A DNA stretch of 50,587 nucleotides from an archaeon (lineage in GTDB: Archaea; Thermoproteota; Nitrososphaeria; Nitrososphaerales; JACAEJ01). The stretch lies in the NCBI GenBank assembly GCA_024256285.1, contig JACGUG010000006.1:1-50587 (forward strand). The letters are read 5' to 3'. The translations under genes and the position numbers were made by a program. Below the pieces are notes generated by a model. The model was not told where the DNA came from. It searched no databases and worked only from the letters and a program-made list of their open reading frames with translations. Every line of letters begins with the position of its first letter. Position 1 is the first letter of the stretch. Below, one piece after another: positions 1 to 8,274 of this stretch.

Positions 1-800
1 ACCGTAATGCTTCCAAAATCATCGGTCAATAGGCTCGGCTTTATCTTACTCACTTCTCTATCACCGTAATTGATCGTGGTGATCGTATCTGAGACTACGA
101 TATCCCCTAGAGGAGATATTGCCAGCTCTCTTTCAGCTTCAGTAAACTCAAGAAGGGCAAAATAGAGGCTTTCTTCAGCCATGATAGTTACATTCTCAGT
201 TATAGAAAAGCCTTGATTTAAATTGGAAAAATTTCCGATCAAGGCCCACCTATGATCGATCCTCTTAGCCGTGAAATTTTCATACTGAACTGAAGGAAAG
301 AATGTCGAAATTGGAATAATGAAAGATGAATCCAATTTTTCGATAGGTAAACTTAGGGCTGGAACGAGGGGCATCGAAGCAGTGTAATTTAACTCGTTAT
401 TAGAGGAGAGCACCCTCACGAAGTACATCTTGAGGGAAATTATAGCATTCTCATTCGGTGGAATCTTGTAGTCTTGGGGTGGAGTTAAAGTGAGTACAGT
501 ATAATTTTCAGTTAAAACTTTACTAAAATCGAAATTGGCAGGACTTACCGAATGTGTGGCTATGAGATCGTAAAATTCTAGAGGGTACGTTATATTGATA
601 GGAGGCAAGGTAGCATCTTCCTCAAAATCGTTCTTGACGACTATCCTATCGTCCACCAAGATGAAGCCATAATCGTTCAGGGTCGTCTGATGGTTGAAGT
701 ATGAGACCTTATCTATCGTTATCTGGGCATCGGCCTTACATGGGATGAAGGGAAGTAGTAAAAACAGCATTACGATCATAATTGTAGCGTATTTCTTCAT
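1..800 (-). CDS. Partial exported or surface protein of unknown function
   Basis: The frame is open from an ATG at 800 down to the left edge of the window, so the C-terminus (at least) is missing; 266 codons are visible. The N-terminus has two lysines, then a hydrophobic run of about 16 residues ending near Ala-Asp-Ala, which looks like a signal peptide. The rest is rich in beta-type sequence and contains six N-X-S/T sequons (NIT, NYT twice, NFT, NFS, NVT), as expected for an N-glycosylated archaeal surface protein. No domain was recognised. Export is supported by the sequence; any function is not. Confidence 0.75.
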   Translation of the reverse strand, partial: MKKYATIMIVMLFLLLPFIPCKADAQITIDKVSYFNHQTTLNDYGFILVDDRIVVKNDFEEDATLPPINITYPLEFYDLIATHSVSPANFDFSKVLTENYTVLTLTPPQDYKIPPNENAIISLKMYFVRVLSSNNELNYTASMPLVPALSLPIEKLDSSFIIPISTFFPSVQYENFTAKRIDHRWALIGNFSNLNQGFSITENVTIMAEESLYFALLEFTEAERELAISPLGDIVVSDTITTINYGDREVSKIKPSLLTDDFGSIT

Positions 801-884
801 GAGACGACACCAAGCTAGAGTAATTTACATTTATTAAAGTGCTTGGTTGAAAATTTAAACTAACTTATCAGAGGTTAGCATAGA

Positions 885-1256
885 TCACTGACTGGACTTT
901 AGCTTGTCTCTGATAGAAATGAGCCTTCCATCCTCTTTTACCATTATCTTCGTCTCGACACTTATCTTCATTCCAAGACTCCTAAAGAGATAGAGGAGTT
1001 CTCCACCGGATATGGTACCCTTCAGACCCTTGGACTTGATCAGTTCAACGAGATGTTTTACAATGATGGCCGTCCTTTCTGGGTAATATCTTTCTGCTGT
1101 CAGAAGGACTTCTTCTCCTCTATCTACAAGCCGATTTATCAAGATGTCCCTAGGAGTCTCTTTCTTTGGCTCTTCCTTAGATTTCTGAGAAAGCCTCTTT
1201 TTCATCTCCAACATCTTTTTGGCCATAAGCAGATCCAATTCTTTATTCTCTCCCAT
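885..1256 (-). CDS. Small basic protein, possibly PDCD5/TFAR19-like DNA-binding protein
   Basis: About 123 residues, highly charged. A Lys/Glu-rich N-terminal helix is followed by a helical core whose pattern (ILINRL, then PERTAIIVKHLVELI, a glycine, and ISGGELLYLFRSL) resembles the archaeal PDCD5 family, which binds double-stranded DNA and may contact chromatin or chaperonin. The match is by eye and the C-terminus is not typical, so the family call is tentative. An ATG at 1262 lies directly against the GGAGGAG motif; the second ATG, at 1256, has a normal spacing of about 7 nt and is chosen. It follows pdxT with a short overlap, so it is probably co-transcribed with pdxS-pdxT. Confidence 0.6.
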   Translation of the reverse strand: MGENKELDLLMAKKMLEMKKRLSQKSKEEPKKETPRDILINRLVDRGEEVLLTAERYYPERTAIIVKHLVELIKSKGLKGTISGGELLYLFRSLGMKISVETKIMVKEDGRLISIRDKLKSSQ

Positions 1257-1917
1257 GGACATTCTCCTCCTCTAATTTAGAGGAATCCCTTTCTATAAAA
1301 GGCGACTTCAGTATGAGCTCGATGAAGAATTCATGAAACCTTGTATCGGTTGTCAGCTCAGGATGGAAGGCTATCCCTATTCGATTGTCTTGCCGGACAG
1401 CCGCTATCTTGTCCTCATAAATCGCTAGAACTTCGACTTCATCACTCAGAACCGAGCTTACGGCCGGCGCTCTTATGAAGACTCCTGGGAAGCGACCTTT
1501 CCCTATCTTCGGCATCTCGAGATAGCTCTCGAAGGATTCACGTTGCCTACCAAAGGCATTTCTAACAACTTCTACATCCAATATCCCCAATATAGGTTGG
1601 TCGATCTTCCCAGTCCTTGCATCACGAACATGTTTGGCCATCAAGATCAAGCCTGCACATGTTCCGAATATGGGCATACCAGCTGAACTAGCGTCTCTGA
1701 TCTTGGAGAGCAGACCGTAGCGCTCTGCTATCCTTCCTATGGTTGTACTCTCTCCACCAGGAATTATCAGACCATGAACTTTATCTATCTGATCTTCTCT
1801 TTTTACTGTTACCACTTCTCCTTCTAGACCCATCTCTCTTATAGCCATATCTGTAATGTCTATATGCTCTGATACATCTCCTTGGAGAGCCAATACACCT
1901 ATTCTTAACAGCTTCAA
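1243..1917 (-). CDS. pdxT: Pyridoxal 5'-phosphate synthase glutaminase subunit PdxT
   Basis: Hydrolyses glutamine and channels ammonia to PdxS for de novo PLP synthesis in the cytosol. The class I glutaminase signature is complete: GVLALQGDV at the N-terminus, PGGEST, the nucleophile Cys in GTCAGL (residue 93 counted from the upstream GTG at 1935) and the His/Glu pair in FHPEL (191 and 193). The frame opens at a GTG at 1935 that overlaps the last codon of pdxS. The TTG at 1917 has AGAAGG about 5 nt upstream and gives the usual family N-terminus, so it is preferred. The gene is translationally coupled to pdxS, as expected for a 12:12 complex. Its 3' end overlaps the PDCD5-like gene. Confidence 0.95.
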   Translation of the reverse strand: MKLLRIGVLALQGDVSEHIDITDMAIREMGLEGEVVTVKREDQIDKVHGLIIPGGESTTIGRIAERYGLLSKIRDASSAGMPIFGTCAGLILMAKHVRDARTGKIDQPILGILDVEVVRNAFGRQRESFESYLEMPKIGKGRFPGVFIRAPAVSSVLSDEVEVLAIYEDKIAAVRQDNRIGIAFHPELTTDTRFHEFFIELILKSPFIERDSSKLEEENVHGRE

Positions 1918-1927
1918 TTTTACCTTC

Positions 1928-2851
1928 TTACACACCCCTGATCTGCATCATCTGCTCTGGCTTGAGGGTCTTGATGTCTATGCCGACCATGGACTTCTCT
2001 TCGGCTATCATCTTACTTGCCTCAAGCACGATTTTTGGATCGTTCCAATAAGTTGTCGCGATCACCGTAGCTTCAGCTCTTACCCCTGGGTCCTTGGACT
2101 TGAATATCCCCGAGCCAACGAAGACTCCATCAGCACCCAGATGCATCATCAAGGCTGCATCTGCAGGCGTAGCTATCCCACCAGCAGCAAAGTTCACTAC
2201 AGGCAACCTACCAAGCTTGGCGGTCTCCTTGACCAGCTCGATGGACACTTTATACTCTTTCGATAAATCAAGGATTTGCTCCTCATTCATACTTCTCAAC
2301 TCTCTGATCTTGTTCATGACAAGTTTCATGTGCTTCACAGCCTCCGCAACATTCCCAGTTCCTGCCTCTCCCTTCGTTCTGATCATAGAAGCCCCCTCTG
2401 CGATCCTGCGTAAAGCCTCACCAAGGTCTCTACAGCCGTTCACGAAAGGGGTTGTGAACTTCCACTTGTCTATATGGTGGCTGTCATCTGCAGGGGTCAA
2501 GACCTCGCTCTCATCGATCATATCCACCCCTAATACTTCAAGAATCTTGGCTTCCATGTAGTGGCCTATGCGGCATTTCGCCATAACAGGTATCGTTACA
2601 TGGTCTATGACTTCTTGTATTCTTTTTGGGTCACACATCCTAGCCACTCCTCCCGCAACCCTGACATCTGCCGGTAATTTGTCAAGGACCATAACGGCTA
2701 TCGCTCCAGCATCTTCAGCGATCTGGGCTTGTTCAACATTCGTCACATCCATTATGACCCCTCCTTTCTGCATCTTGGCGAAGCCCCTCTTCACCCTAAC
2801 AGTGCCGAATAGAGGCTTCTTCGATCTGACCTCAACAGTAGTTACCGTCAT
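1928..2851 (-). CDS. pdxS: Pyridoxal 5'-phosphate synthase lyase subunit PdxS
   Basis: Condenses ribose 5-phosphate, glyceraldehyde 3-phosphate and ammonia into PLP. The (beta/alpha)8 barrel is about 307 residues, normal for the family. The two catalytic lysines are present in [10 protein letters not shown] (Lys94) and [11 protein letters not shown] (Lys162), counted from the upstream ATG, and the phosphate-binding [11 protein letters not shown] and [12 protein letters not shown] motifs are intact. An upstream ATG at 2857 is possible, but AAGGAG sits only 2-3 nt from it and about 8 nt from the ATG at 2851. It is the first gene of the operon with pdxT. Confidence 0.96.
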   Translation of the reverse strand: MTVTTVEVRSKKPLFGTVRVKRGFAKMQKGGVIMDVTNVEQAQIAEDAGAIAVMVLDKLPADVRVAGGVARMCDPKRIQEVIDHVTIPVMAKCRIGHYMEAKILEVLGVDMIDESEVLTPADDSHHIDKWKFTTPFVNGCRDLGEALRRIAEGASMIRTKGEAGTGNVAEAVKHMKLVMNKIRELRSMNEEQILDLSKEYKVSIELVKETAKLGRLPVVNFAAGGIATPADAALMMHLGADGVFVGSGIFKSKDPGVRAEATVIATTYWNDPKIVLEASKMIAEEKSMVGIDIKTLKPEQMMQIRGV

Positions 2852-3084
2852 ATCCATAACTCCTTGGCATGTACTCTCTTAAAGAGATTTTCCTTATTTA
2901 ATATATAGGTTGGGTCATGCCAAAATCCTTTGGAAGTAATTCGATGCTATAGTCAGTCTATCGATAAGAAGAAATATGAATTTGAACTTGGAGATGAGGT
3001 CAAGGACAGGATAAAGGAAGAGCTTAAAGATCGATGACATCTTCATAATTTCTTTTAATAAGGTCAATTGCAATTCTATACCCA

Positions 3085-3951
3085 ATGACCGACAAAGATT
3101 TTTGGGCAGGATTAGGTGCAATACTATCAACAATTATAGCAGGTCTCTCTTGGTTTTGGAATATAGGCGTTTTACAGATATTATTTTCAGTTTTAACAGG
3201 TGCTTTTATTACTTATCTTGTACAAAGTAAACTTCAGGATCGCATCGAAAAAAGGCGAACAGCAGTCGAAAACATCAAAAAAATATACGCCCCATTCTTT
3301 TTAGAAATTAAGAATACTAAAGAGAATTTACTATTAAATCTGGAAACAAAAGGGATAGGGAATTGGACTACAATAATTAACCAACCAGAAATATTTTGTG
3401 TAGAAACAGGATTCAAAAACCAAATGATCGAGTTCTGTAAAAGAGCAAACTCCTTTATCGAAAAAATTAATGGAATTAAAAGAATCGTAGCAGACATCTT
3501 TTGGGATGGTGTCAAAGAGATTTATTATCCTGCTTTTGCTGATGATATGTGGGTATCTCTTTCCCGAAGTGATCTTGCTGGTTTCCATCTAAGTCTCTTA
3601 AAACCAATTGGAAGAGATTTTGCAGAAATTGAGAAGTGTGCTATACTAAAAAACGATCCAATAAAAAGCCTCCAAGAAAAAACAACTTTCCTTGCAGCCC
3701 AATTAGAATTTGTCCTCGATTATGAATACAAAACAAAAACTGGTGGCGGGCATAGACAACATAGAGTCAACATTTCTGATTTAGATCCACCATTCAAGGA
3801 TTTTTGGAAAGATATGCTAGAAAAAGTTCATGAAAATATTGATGTCTCAAGATTCGATGCTGAAAGACAGGAATTGATTGAGATAGCAGACAATCTTTTG
3901 GAGAAACTTGGAAAATACATAGACAGGTATATCGAAATAGAGAAAATATGA
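3085..3951 (+). CDS. Orphan membrane protein with long cytosolic domain, unknown function
   Basis: 288 residues. Two hydrophobic segments (about residues 6-24 and 27-48) are followed by a basic, helical stretch (KLQDRIEKRRTAVENIKKIY) and a long soluble alpha-helical domain rich in Lys, Glu and Asn. No family was recognised. The gene is visibly more AT-rich than its neighbours and uses many AAA, ATA and AAT codons, which suggests recent acquisition. It stands alone between pdxS and the SPOUT methyltransferase, facing away from pdxS. A TTTTAATAA box about 30 nt upstream of the ATG suggests a leaderless transcript. A membrane-anchored effector or sensor is possible but not shown. Confidence 0.8.
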   Translation: MTDKDFWAGLGAILSTIIAGLSWFWNIGVLQILFSVLTGAFITYLVQSKLQDRIEKRRTAVENIKKIYAPFFLEIKNTKENLLLNLETKGIGNWTTIINQPEIFCVETGFKNQMIEFCKRANSFIEKINGIKRIVADIFWDGVKEIYYPAFADDMWVSLSRSDLAGFHLSLLKPIGRDFAEIEKCAILKNDPIKSLQEKTTFLAAQLEFVLDYEYKTKTGGGHRQHRVNISDLDPPFKDFWKDMLEKVHENIDVSRFDAERQELIEIADNLLEKLGKYIDRYIEIEKI

Positions 3952-4113
3952 CCCTAAATATAAAAATCGAATGTATACATTGGTTTTGTTTGAGAAAAAG
4001 AGGCGAAAAATGAAGCGGGTTTAGGAAAGGAACTAAATTTTCGGTTTTAAGGGGGGTTTAATTTCTTAATTTCTAGACGGTCATATTAGTGAATAAAAAC
4101 CCTTCATAAATCT

Positions 4114-4956
4114 CTATAAGTGGACGGCTAAATTTATCATGGCCAGAGATGCCAATAGCGCCTCTTCGGTCCTAACAGTGGCTGTGTTCTGATCAGGGAT
4201 CGTGTTCACTGTGAATCTGCTAAGTTGAAATGGGTTCATATCTTCGTCTGAAAGGATTTCGAATACGCCTCTTTTAGGAGAGCCAAAGGCAAGCATTATG
4301 CTCTTTGAATTCTTCACTTCGCCGACCAGATCGAGCCAGATTTCAGATATTGCCTTTCCTTTCCTTGAAGTGAAGATGGTGAGGTCTGCCTTGGCGCTCC
4401 TTACAAGTTTTCCTAAAGATGGGGCACGCTTGACCACATAGCCCCAATACTCTTTGATCTCTTCTCTTCTGGCAACTCTGCATCTTAGTTCTGGGAATCG
4501 TGATGTAAAGATCACTGTCACACGCCCACCTTCTCTCATGCTATTTTCCAAGGGCACCAAAGAAGATAGGCCGACATCTACCAGATTTTTTCCTCCAACC
4601 CTTACCACTACGCCCTCCCTCAAATCTCCAACACGAACCTTGGATAATGGAATTTCCAACTTGTGGTGGGGTGTCCTCAATGGCGGGAGAAGTCCTGCGT
4701 ATCTAAGTGCCTTCACCTGCCCAAAAATTCGCTTTCTGAGATACTGGGGCGTCTCCATATACTCAAGAGCCTTCTTTATAACTTCACAGTCATCTTCATA
4801 ATCCCCCGAGCTATCTTTGTAAAGATAGATCCTCGAAACCCCGAATACGGAGCAGGCTCTACCAACGGCACCTATCTTTAAGGTCTTCCCTCTCAGATGA
4901 GTAGAATCTGAAACCAAGGAGTCTGGGAGGGCTATCCATAACTGTTGGGGGATCAT
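4114..4956 (-). CDS. SPOUT-class RNA methyltransferase (DUF171/COG2106 family)
   Basis: 280 residues, with an N-terminal alpha/beta region carrying an inserted OB-like beta segment (VRVGDLREGVVVRVGGKNLVDVGL, about 107-130) and a C-terminal knotted SPOUT region containing AFGSPKRGVFEIL and the end motif of the cofactor pocket. This is the archaeal relative of the eukaryotic C9orf114-type enzymes, thought to methylate rRNA. The position fits: in many archaea this gene lies next to the L3 operon, and here it is divergent from L3 across 63 bp. The exact target nucleotide is not known from sequence. Confidence 0.85.
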   Translation of the reverse strand: MIPQQLWIALPDSLVSDSTHLRGKTLKIGAVGRACSVFGVSRIYLYKDSSGDYEDDCEVIKKALEYMETPQYLRKRIFGQVKALRYAGLLPPLRTPHHKLEIPLSKVRVGDLREGVVVRVGGKNLVDVGLSSLVPLENSMREGGRVTVIFTSRFPELRCRVARREEIKEYWGYVVKRAPSLGKLVRSAKADLTIFTSRKGKAISEIWLDLVGEVKNSKSIMLAFGSPKRGVFEILSDEDMNPFQLSRFTVNTIPDQNTATVRTEEALLASLAMINLAVHL

Positions 4957-4975
4957 CGATCAATAGAGTCTTCAA

Positions 4976-4988
4976 TAAATATTTAAAA
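4976..4988 (+). promoter_or_regulatory. TATA element of the L3 ribosomal protein operon
   Basis: AAATATTTAAAAG is an archaeal TATA-like box about 32-44 nt upstream of the L3 ATG, predicting a start site near 5012 and a very short leader. It lies in the 63-bp gap between divergent genes. Confidence 0.5.
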
Positions 4989-5019
4989 GACATCCTGTAA
5001 ATCTGCCTTAAGAGCTACA

Positions 5020-6018
5020 ATGGGTCATAGAAAGAAGAGCGCTCCTAGAAGGGGGTCCTTGGCGTATAGGCCTAGAGGAAGGGCGGCAAGTATAGTGCCT
5101 ACTGTGAGGGCTTGGCCTGAAATATCCGTTGATAAACCTTCATTGTTGGGCTTTGCTGGGTTCAAGGCGGGTCTAATACACGTAATAACTGTGGATGATA
5201 GGGAAAAAACACCCAACTTCGGTAAACCCGTCTTCAATGCTGCTACCGTCATCGGTACTCCCCCCACCTTCATCTATGGTATGAGAGTGTATGGAAGGGA
5301 TCACGATGGTCTTTTTGTGCTTGGGGATGTTTACATAGACAAACTGCCCAAGGATTTAAGCGAGAAGAAGGGTAAGAAATCGAAGGTTGTGGAGAAGGCT
5401 CTAAAAAAGATAGAAGGTATCTTGGATAAATTAGTTCGAATGTCTGCTATCGTGAGGGTCTACCCTAAAGATGCGGGCCTATCACAAAAGAAGCCTGTAA
5501 TCTTTGAGATAGGTATTGATGGAGGAGATATGAAATCTCGCTTTGAATACTTGAAGGGCATACTGGGTAAAGAGGTTAAGATTAATGAGATAATCAAGCC
5601 TGGGACTTATATCGATATAATAGGGATTACGAAGGGCAAAGGTATTGAAGGCCCAGTTACCAGATTCGGCATAAAGAGGAAGAGCCATAAGTCCAGAAAG
5701 AGTGTCCGAGCAGTAGCAACACTTGGGGCATGGCATCCTGCAAGCGTCATGTATACTGTGCCTAGAGCCGGTCAGAGGGGTTATCACCAAAGGGTGGAGT
5801 ATAACAAAAAGGTCTTGGTCGTATCGAATTCAAAAGAAGAGGAGATAACCCCCAAATCTGGTTTCCCTCACTTCGGCGTCGTTGATGGGGATTACGTGAT
5901 CGTCAAAGGTTCTGTGCCAGGGCCAGCAAAAAGGCTGATCAAACTCCGTCTACCACTAAGGCCTCCTAAAGTCAAGATCCAACCACCGAAGATACTTGAA
6001 ATAAGCGTAAGAAGGTGA
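5020..6018 (+). CDS. rpl3: 50S ribosomal protein L3 (uL3)
   Basis: 332 residues, the usual archaeal length. The N-terminus GHRKKSAPRRGSLAYRPRGRA and the internal LLGFAGFKAG, GVTRFGIKRKSHKSRKSVRAVATLG-type region and QRGYHQRVEYNKK loop are typical of archaeal and eukaryotic L3, which binds the peptidyl-transferase region of 23S rRNA. First gene of the run L3-L4-L23-L2-S19, with L4 starting 10 nt after its stop. Confidence 0.97.
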   Translation: MGHRKKSAPRRGSLAYRPRGRAASIVPTVRAWPEISVDKPSLLGFAGFKAGLIHVITVDDREKTPNFGKPVFNAATVIGTPPTFIYGMRVYGRDHDGLFVLGDVYIDKLPKDLSEKKGKKSKVVEKALKKIEGILDKLVRMSAIVRVYPKDAGLSQKKPVIFEIGIDGGDMKSRFEYLKGILGKEVKINEIIKPGTYIDIIGITKGKGIEGPVTRFGIKRKSHKSRKSVRAVATLGAWHPASVMYTVPRAGQRGYHQRVEYNKKVLVVSNSKEEEITPKSGFPHFGVVDGDYVIVKGSVPGPAKRLIKLRLPLRPPKVKIQPPKILEISVRR

Positions 6019-6028
6019 TCGATTAAAC

Positions 6029-6841
6029 GTGACAAAAGTTCCTATATACGATCTTAATGCCTCTAAGATAGGCAAGATCGATCTACCAGAGGTCTTCTCT
6101 ACACCTTTCAGGCCCGATATCATTCACAGGGCCCACATTGCATTATCATCAAATAAAATTCAGCCTCAAGGCAGAGACCCCATGGCGGGCAAGAAGACGA
6201 GCGCCTCGACCTATAACCCACCTACAGGCCGTGGTATTTCTAGAGTGCCTAGGGTCAAAGGCGAAAGAAATCCCAGATCTGGGCAAGCAGCAGGGATAGC
6301 AAGCGTAGTCAAGGGTAGGCAAGCCCATCCTCCAAGGTCTGAGAAGAGGATAAGAAAGGAGATCAACAAGAAAGAGCGATGGCTTGCTACAGCATCTTCC
6401 ATAGCATCTTCTGCCAATAGAGAGCTTGTCGCCTTGAGGGGGCATAAAATCAGTAAAGTTCCAACTATCCCCCTTGTTGTATCTGATGAGATTCAGAGCA
6501 TAGAGAAGGCCAAGGACTTAAGGTCCCTCTTTGAGAAGTTTGGTTTGGATGAGGATGTGGATCGGGCAGCAGGGAAGAGGAAGACCCGTTCTGGCAAACC
6601 TAGGATGCGTGGCAGGACGAAGAGAACGGCTAAAGGCCCATTGATAGTCGTAGCTGAAGATAGAGGGATAGGTAAAGCTGCAAGGAACTTTCAAGGGGTC
6701 GATCTTGCCTTGGCGAAGGATCTAAGTGTACTGCATCTAGCACCTGGCTCTCACCCTGGTAGGCTCGTTCTATGGTCAGAATCGGCCCTAAAATCCCTTA
6801 ACAGAACCTTGATGGAGGTTGCTAGAAGGTTTGCGAGTTGA
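6029..6841 (+). CDS. rpl4: 50S ribosomal protein L4 (uL4)
   Basis: 270 residues, GTG start. It has the archaeal L4 pattern: N-terminal IYDLNASKIGKIDLPEVF, an extended basic loop (DPMAGKKTSASTYNPPTGRG, RVPRVKGERNPRSGQAAG) that reaches into the exit tunnel, and a C-terminal HLAPGSHPGRLVLWSESAL. Lies 10 nt after L3 and overlaps the L23 start, so the operon is tightly coupled. Confidence 0.97.
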   Translation: MTKVPIYDLNASKIGKIDLPEVFSTPFRPDIIHRAHIALSSNKIQPQGRDPMAGKKTSASTYNPPTGRGISRVPRVKGERNPRSGQAAGIASVVKGRQAHPPRSEKRIRKEINKKERWLATASSIASSANRELVALRGHKISKVPTIPLVVSDEIQSIEKAKDLRSLFEKFGLDEDVDRAAGKRKTRSGKPRMRGRTKRTAKGPLIVVAEDRGIGKAARNFQGVDLALAKDLSVLHLAPGSHPGRLVLWSESALKSLNRTLMEVARRFAS

Positions 6842-7097
6842 AGATGCATCGAGGATTGTCAAGCGTCCTTACGTTACTGAGAAGACCTTCAATATGGTGG
6901 AGAGAGAGAACAAGCTCGTGTTCATAGTGGACGAGAAGGCCAACAAAAGGGCGATAAAGCAAGCGATAGAAATTTTATACGAGGTCAAGGTTGAGTCGGT
7001 GAATACTACGAAGACTATATATGGCAAAAAGGCATACGTCAAACTATCGAAGGAAAATCCAGCAACAGATCTGGCTGCAAAGCTAGGTATAGTGTGA
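6819..7097 (+). CDS. rpl23: 50S ribosomal protein L23 (uL23)
   Basis: Up to 92 residues with the core RIVKRPYVTEKTFNMVERENKLVFIVD and the C-terminal TIYGKKAYVKLSKE, binding 23S domain III at the tunnel exit where SRP docks. The TTG at 6819 sits directly behind GGAGG in L4; a second TTG at 6831 has better spacing and would give an N-terminus closer to the family norm. Both are inside the L4 coding end. Confidence 0.94.
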   Translation: MLEGLRVEDASRIVKRPYVTEKTFNMVERENKLVFIVDEKANKRAIKQAIEILYEVKVESVNTTKTIYGKKAYVKLSKENPATDLAAKLGIV

Positions 7098-7153
7098 TCA
7101 TTCGATGGATAAAGACTTAAGAGAGATGATACGATCGATCTTGGTGATCTCTT

Positions 7154-7903
7154 TTGGGTAAAAGAATTCTCTCTCAAAGAAGGGGTCGAGGGGGCATGCA
7201 ATACCGATCGCCTAAGAAGGGTAAGGTCGCCCCTGCGAAGTACCCTGCTTTACCTATCTCAGAGACTGGAAGGGGCAAGGTTACTAGGCTTATAGATGAG
7301 AGGGGGAGGAGTGCACCCTTGGCTCAGATAACATTCGATGATGGGAGGGTAGCGTATCTTCCAGCGGTCGATGGACTGTATGTAGGGTATGAGATAGAGA
7401 TAGGACACAAAGCCGAACCAAGGCTAGGAAATATCCTCTCCTTGGAGAAGATTCCTGAGGGGATGCGCATCTGTAACATAGAGAGCAAAGTTGGCGATGG
7501 TGGGAAGCTCATTAGAGCAGCAGGGGGTTCAGCGGTACTCTTCTCAAAGATGCCCATGGGAGTTTTAGTAAAGCTACCATCTGGCAAGATGGTAACTTTG
7601 AATGCTAAATGTAGGGCTATGATAGGAGAGATAGCTGGGGGTGGGAGACTCGAAAAACCCCTATTGAAGGCAGGGGCCAAGTATCACGCTATGAAGGCCA
7701 AAGGGAAGCTCTATCCTCGAGTTAGAGGTATGGCCATGGCAGCCGTCCATCACCCCTTCGGAGGAGGGCGCCATCAACACTCCATCCATAAGTCTAAGAG
7801 CACTTCTAAGACTGCACCGCCAGGCGCAAAAGTTGGAAGTATAGCGTCAAGAAAGACAGGTAGATCTCGTAAGAAACGTATAAAAAAGAGGATGTTCAAG
7901 TAG
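7154..7903 (+). CDS. rpl2: 50S ribosomal protein L2 (uL2)
   Basis: 249 residues from a TTG start ([13 protein letters not shown]). The conserved L2 elements are present: [37 protein letters not shown] and the peptidyl-transferase-site loop [18 protein letters not shown], followed by a very basic C-terminal tail. Lies 56 nt after L23. Confidence 0.97.
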   Translation: MGKRILSQRRGRGGMQYRSPKKGKVAPAKYPALPISETGRGKVTRLIDERGRSAPLAQITFDDGRVAYLPAVDGLYVGYEIEIGHKAEPRLGNILSLEKIPEGMRICNIESKVGDGGKLIRAAGGSAVLFSKMPMGVLVKLPSGKMVTLNAKCRAMIGEIAGGGRLEKPLLKAGAKYHAMKAKGKLYPRVRGMAMAAVHHPFGGGRHQHSIHKSKSTSKTAPPGAKVGSIASRKTGRSRKKRIKKRMFK

Positions 7904-7907
7904 AATC

Positions 7908-8200
7908 ATGGTTCGAGAGTTCAAGTATCGGGGCTATACTCTAGATCAGTTGCAAAATATGTCTTTAGAGTCCTTCCTATCTCTTCTCCCTTCGAGACAG
8001 AGGAGATCGCTGAATAGAGGGATATCTGACGAGAAAAGGAAGCTACTTGAGACAGTGGAAAGGAGTTCGTCCCTCTAGAGATCAAACCCCAGATGATAGG
8101 GCATTATCTTGGAGAGTATGTGATAACCAACAAGAAGGTGACTCATGGAACGCCGGGTATAGGAGCGTCTCGTTCGTCTCTGTACGTGCCTCTAAAGTAA
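7908..8200 (+). pseudogene. rps19: 30S ribosomal protein S19 (uS19) gene with internal deletion and frameshift
   Basis: The ATG at 7908 opens a normal archaeal S19 N-terminus ([34 protein letters not shown]) but the frame ends at a TAG at 8076. From 8057 a second frame reads the S19 C-terminus without a break ([21 protein letters not shown], then [20 protein letters not shown]) to TAA at 8198. The segment that should join them, about 40 residues including the RTH-RDMIILPEMVG region, is absent. The phase change means the missing DNA is 1 mod 3 in length. S19 is essential, so this is either an assembly or cloning deletion or the strain has another copy. L22 does not follow. Confidence 0.9.
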
Positions 8201-8274
8201 TATCAGTAAGATTATACAGCAAGTTAACAGAACTACGGTTTGAGTTTAAATTAAAAAAGAATTGGGAGCACTGA

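Noticed and set aside
2893-3020. Open fragment reading SIDKKKYEFELGDEVKDRIKEEL
   Set aside because: Has a protein-like composition and could be a gene relic, but there is no start codon and no family could be named.
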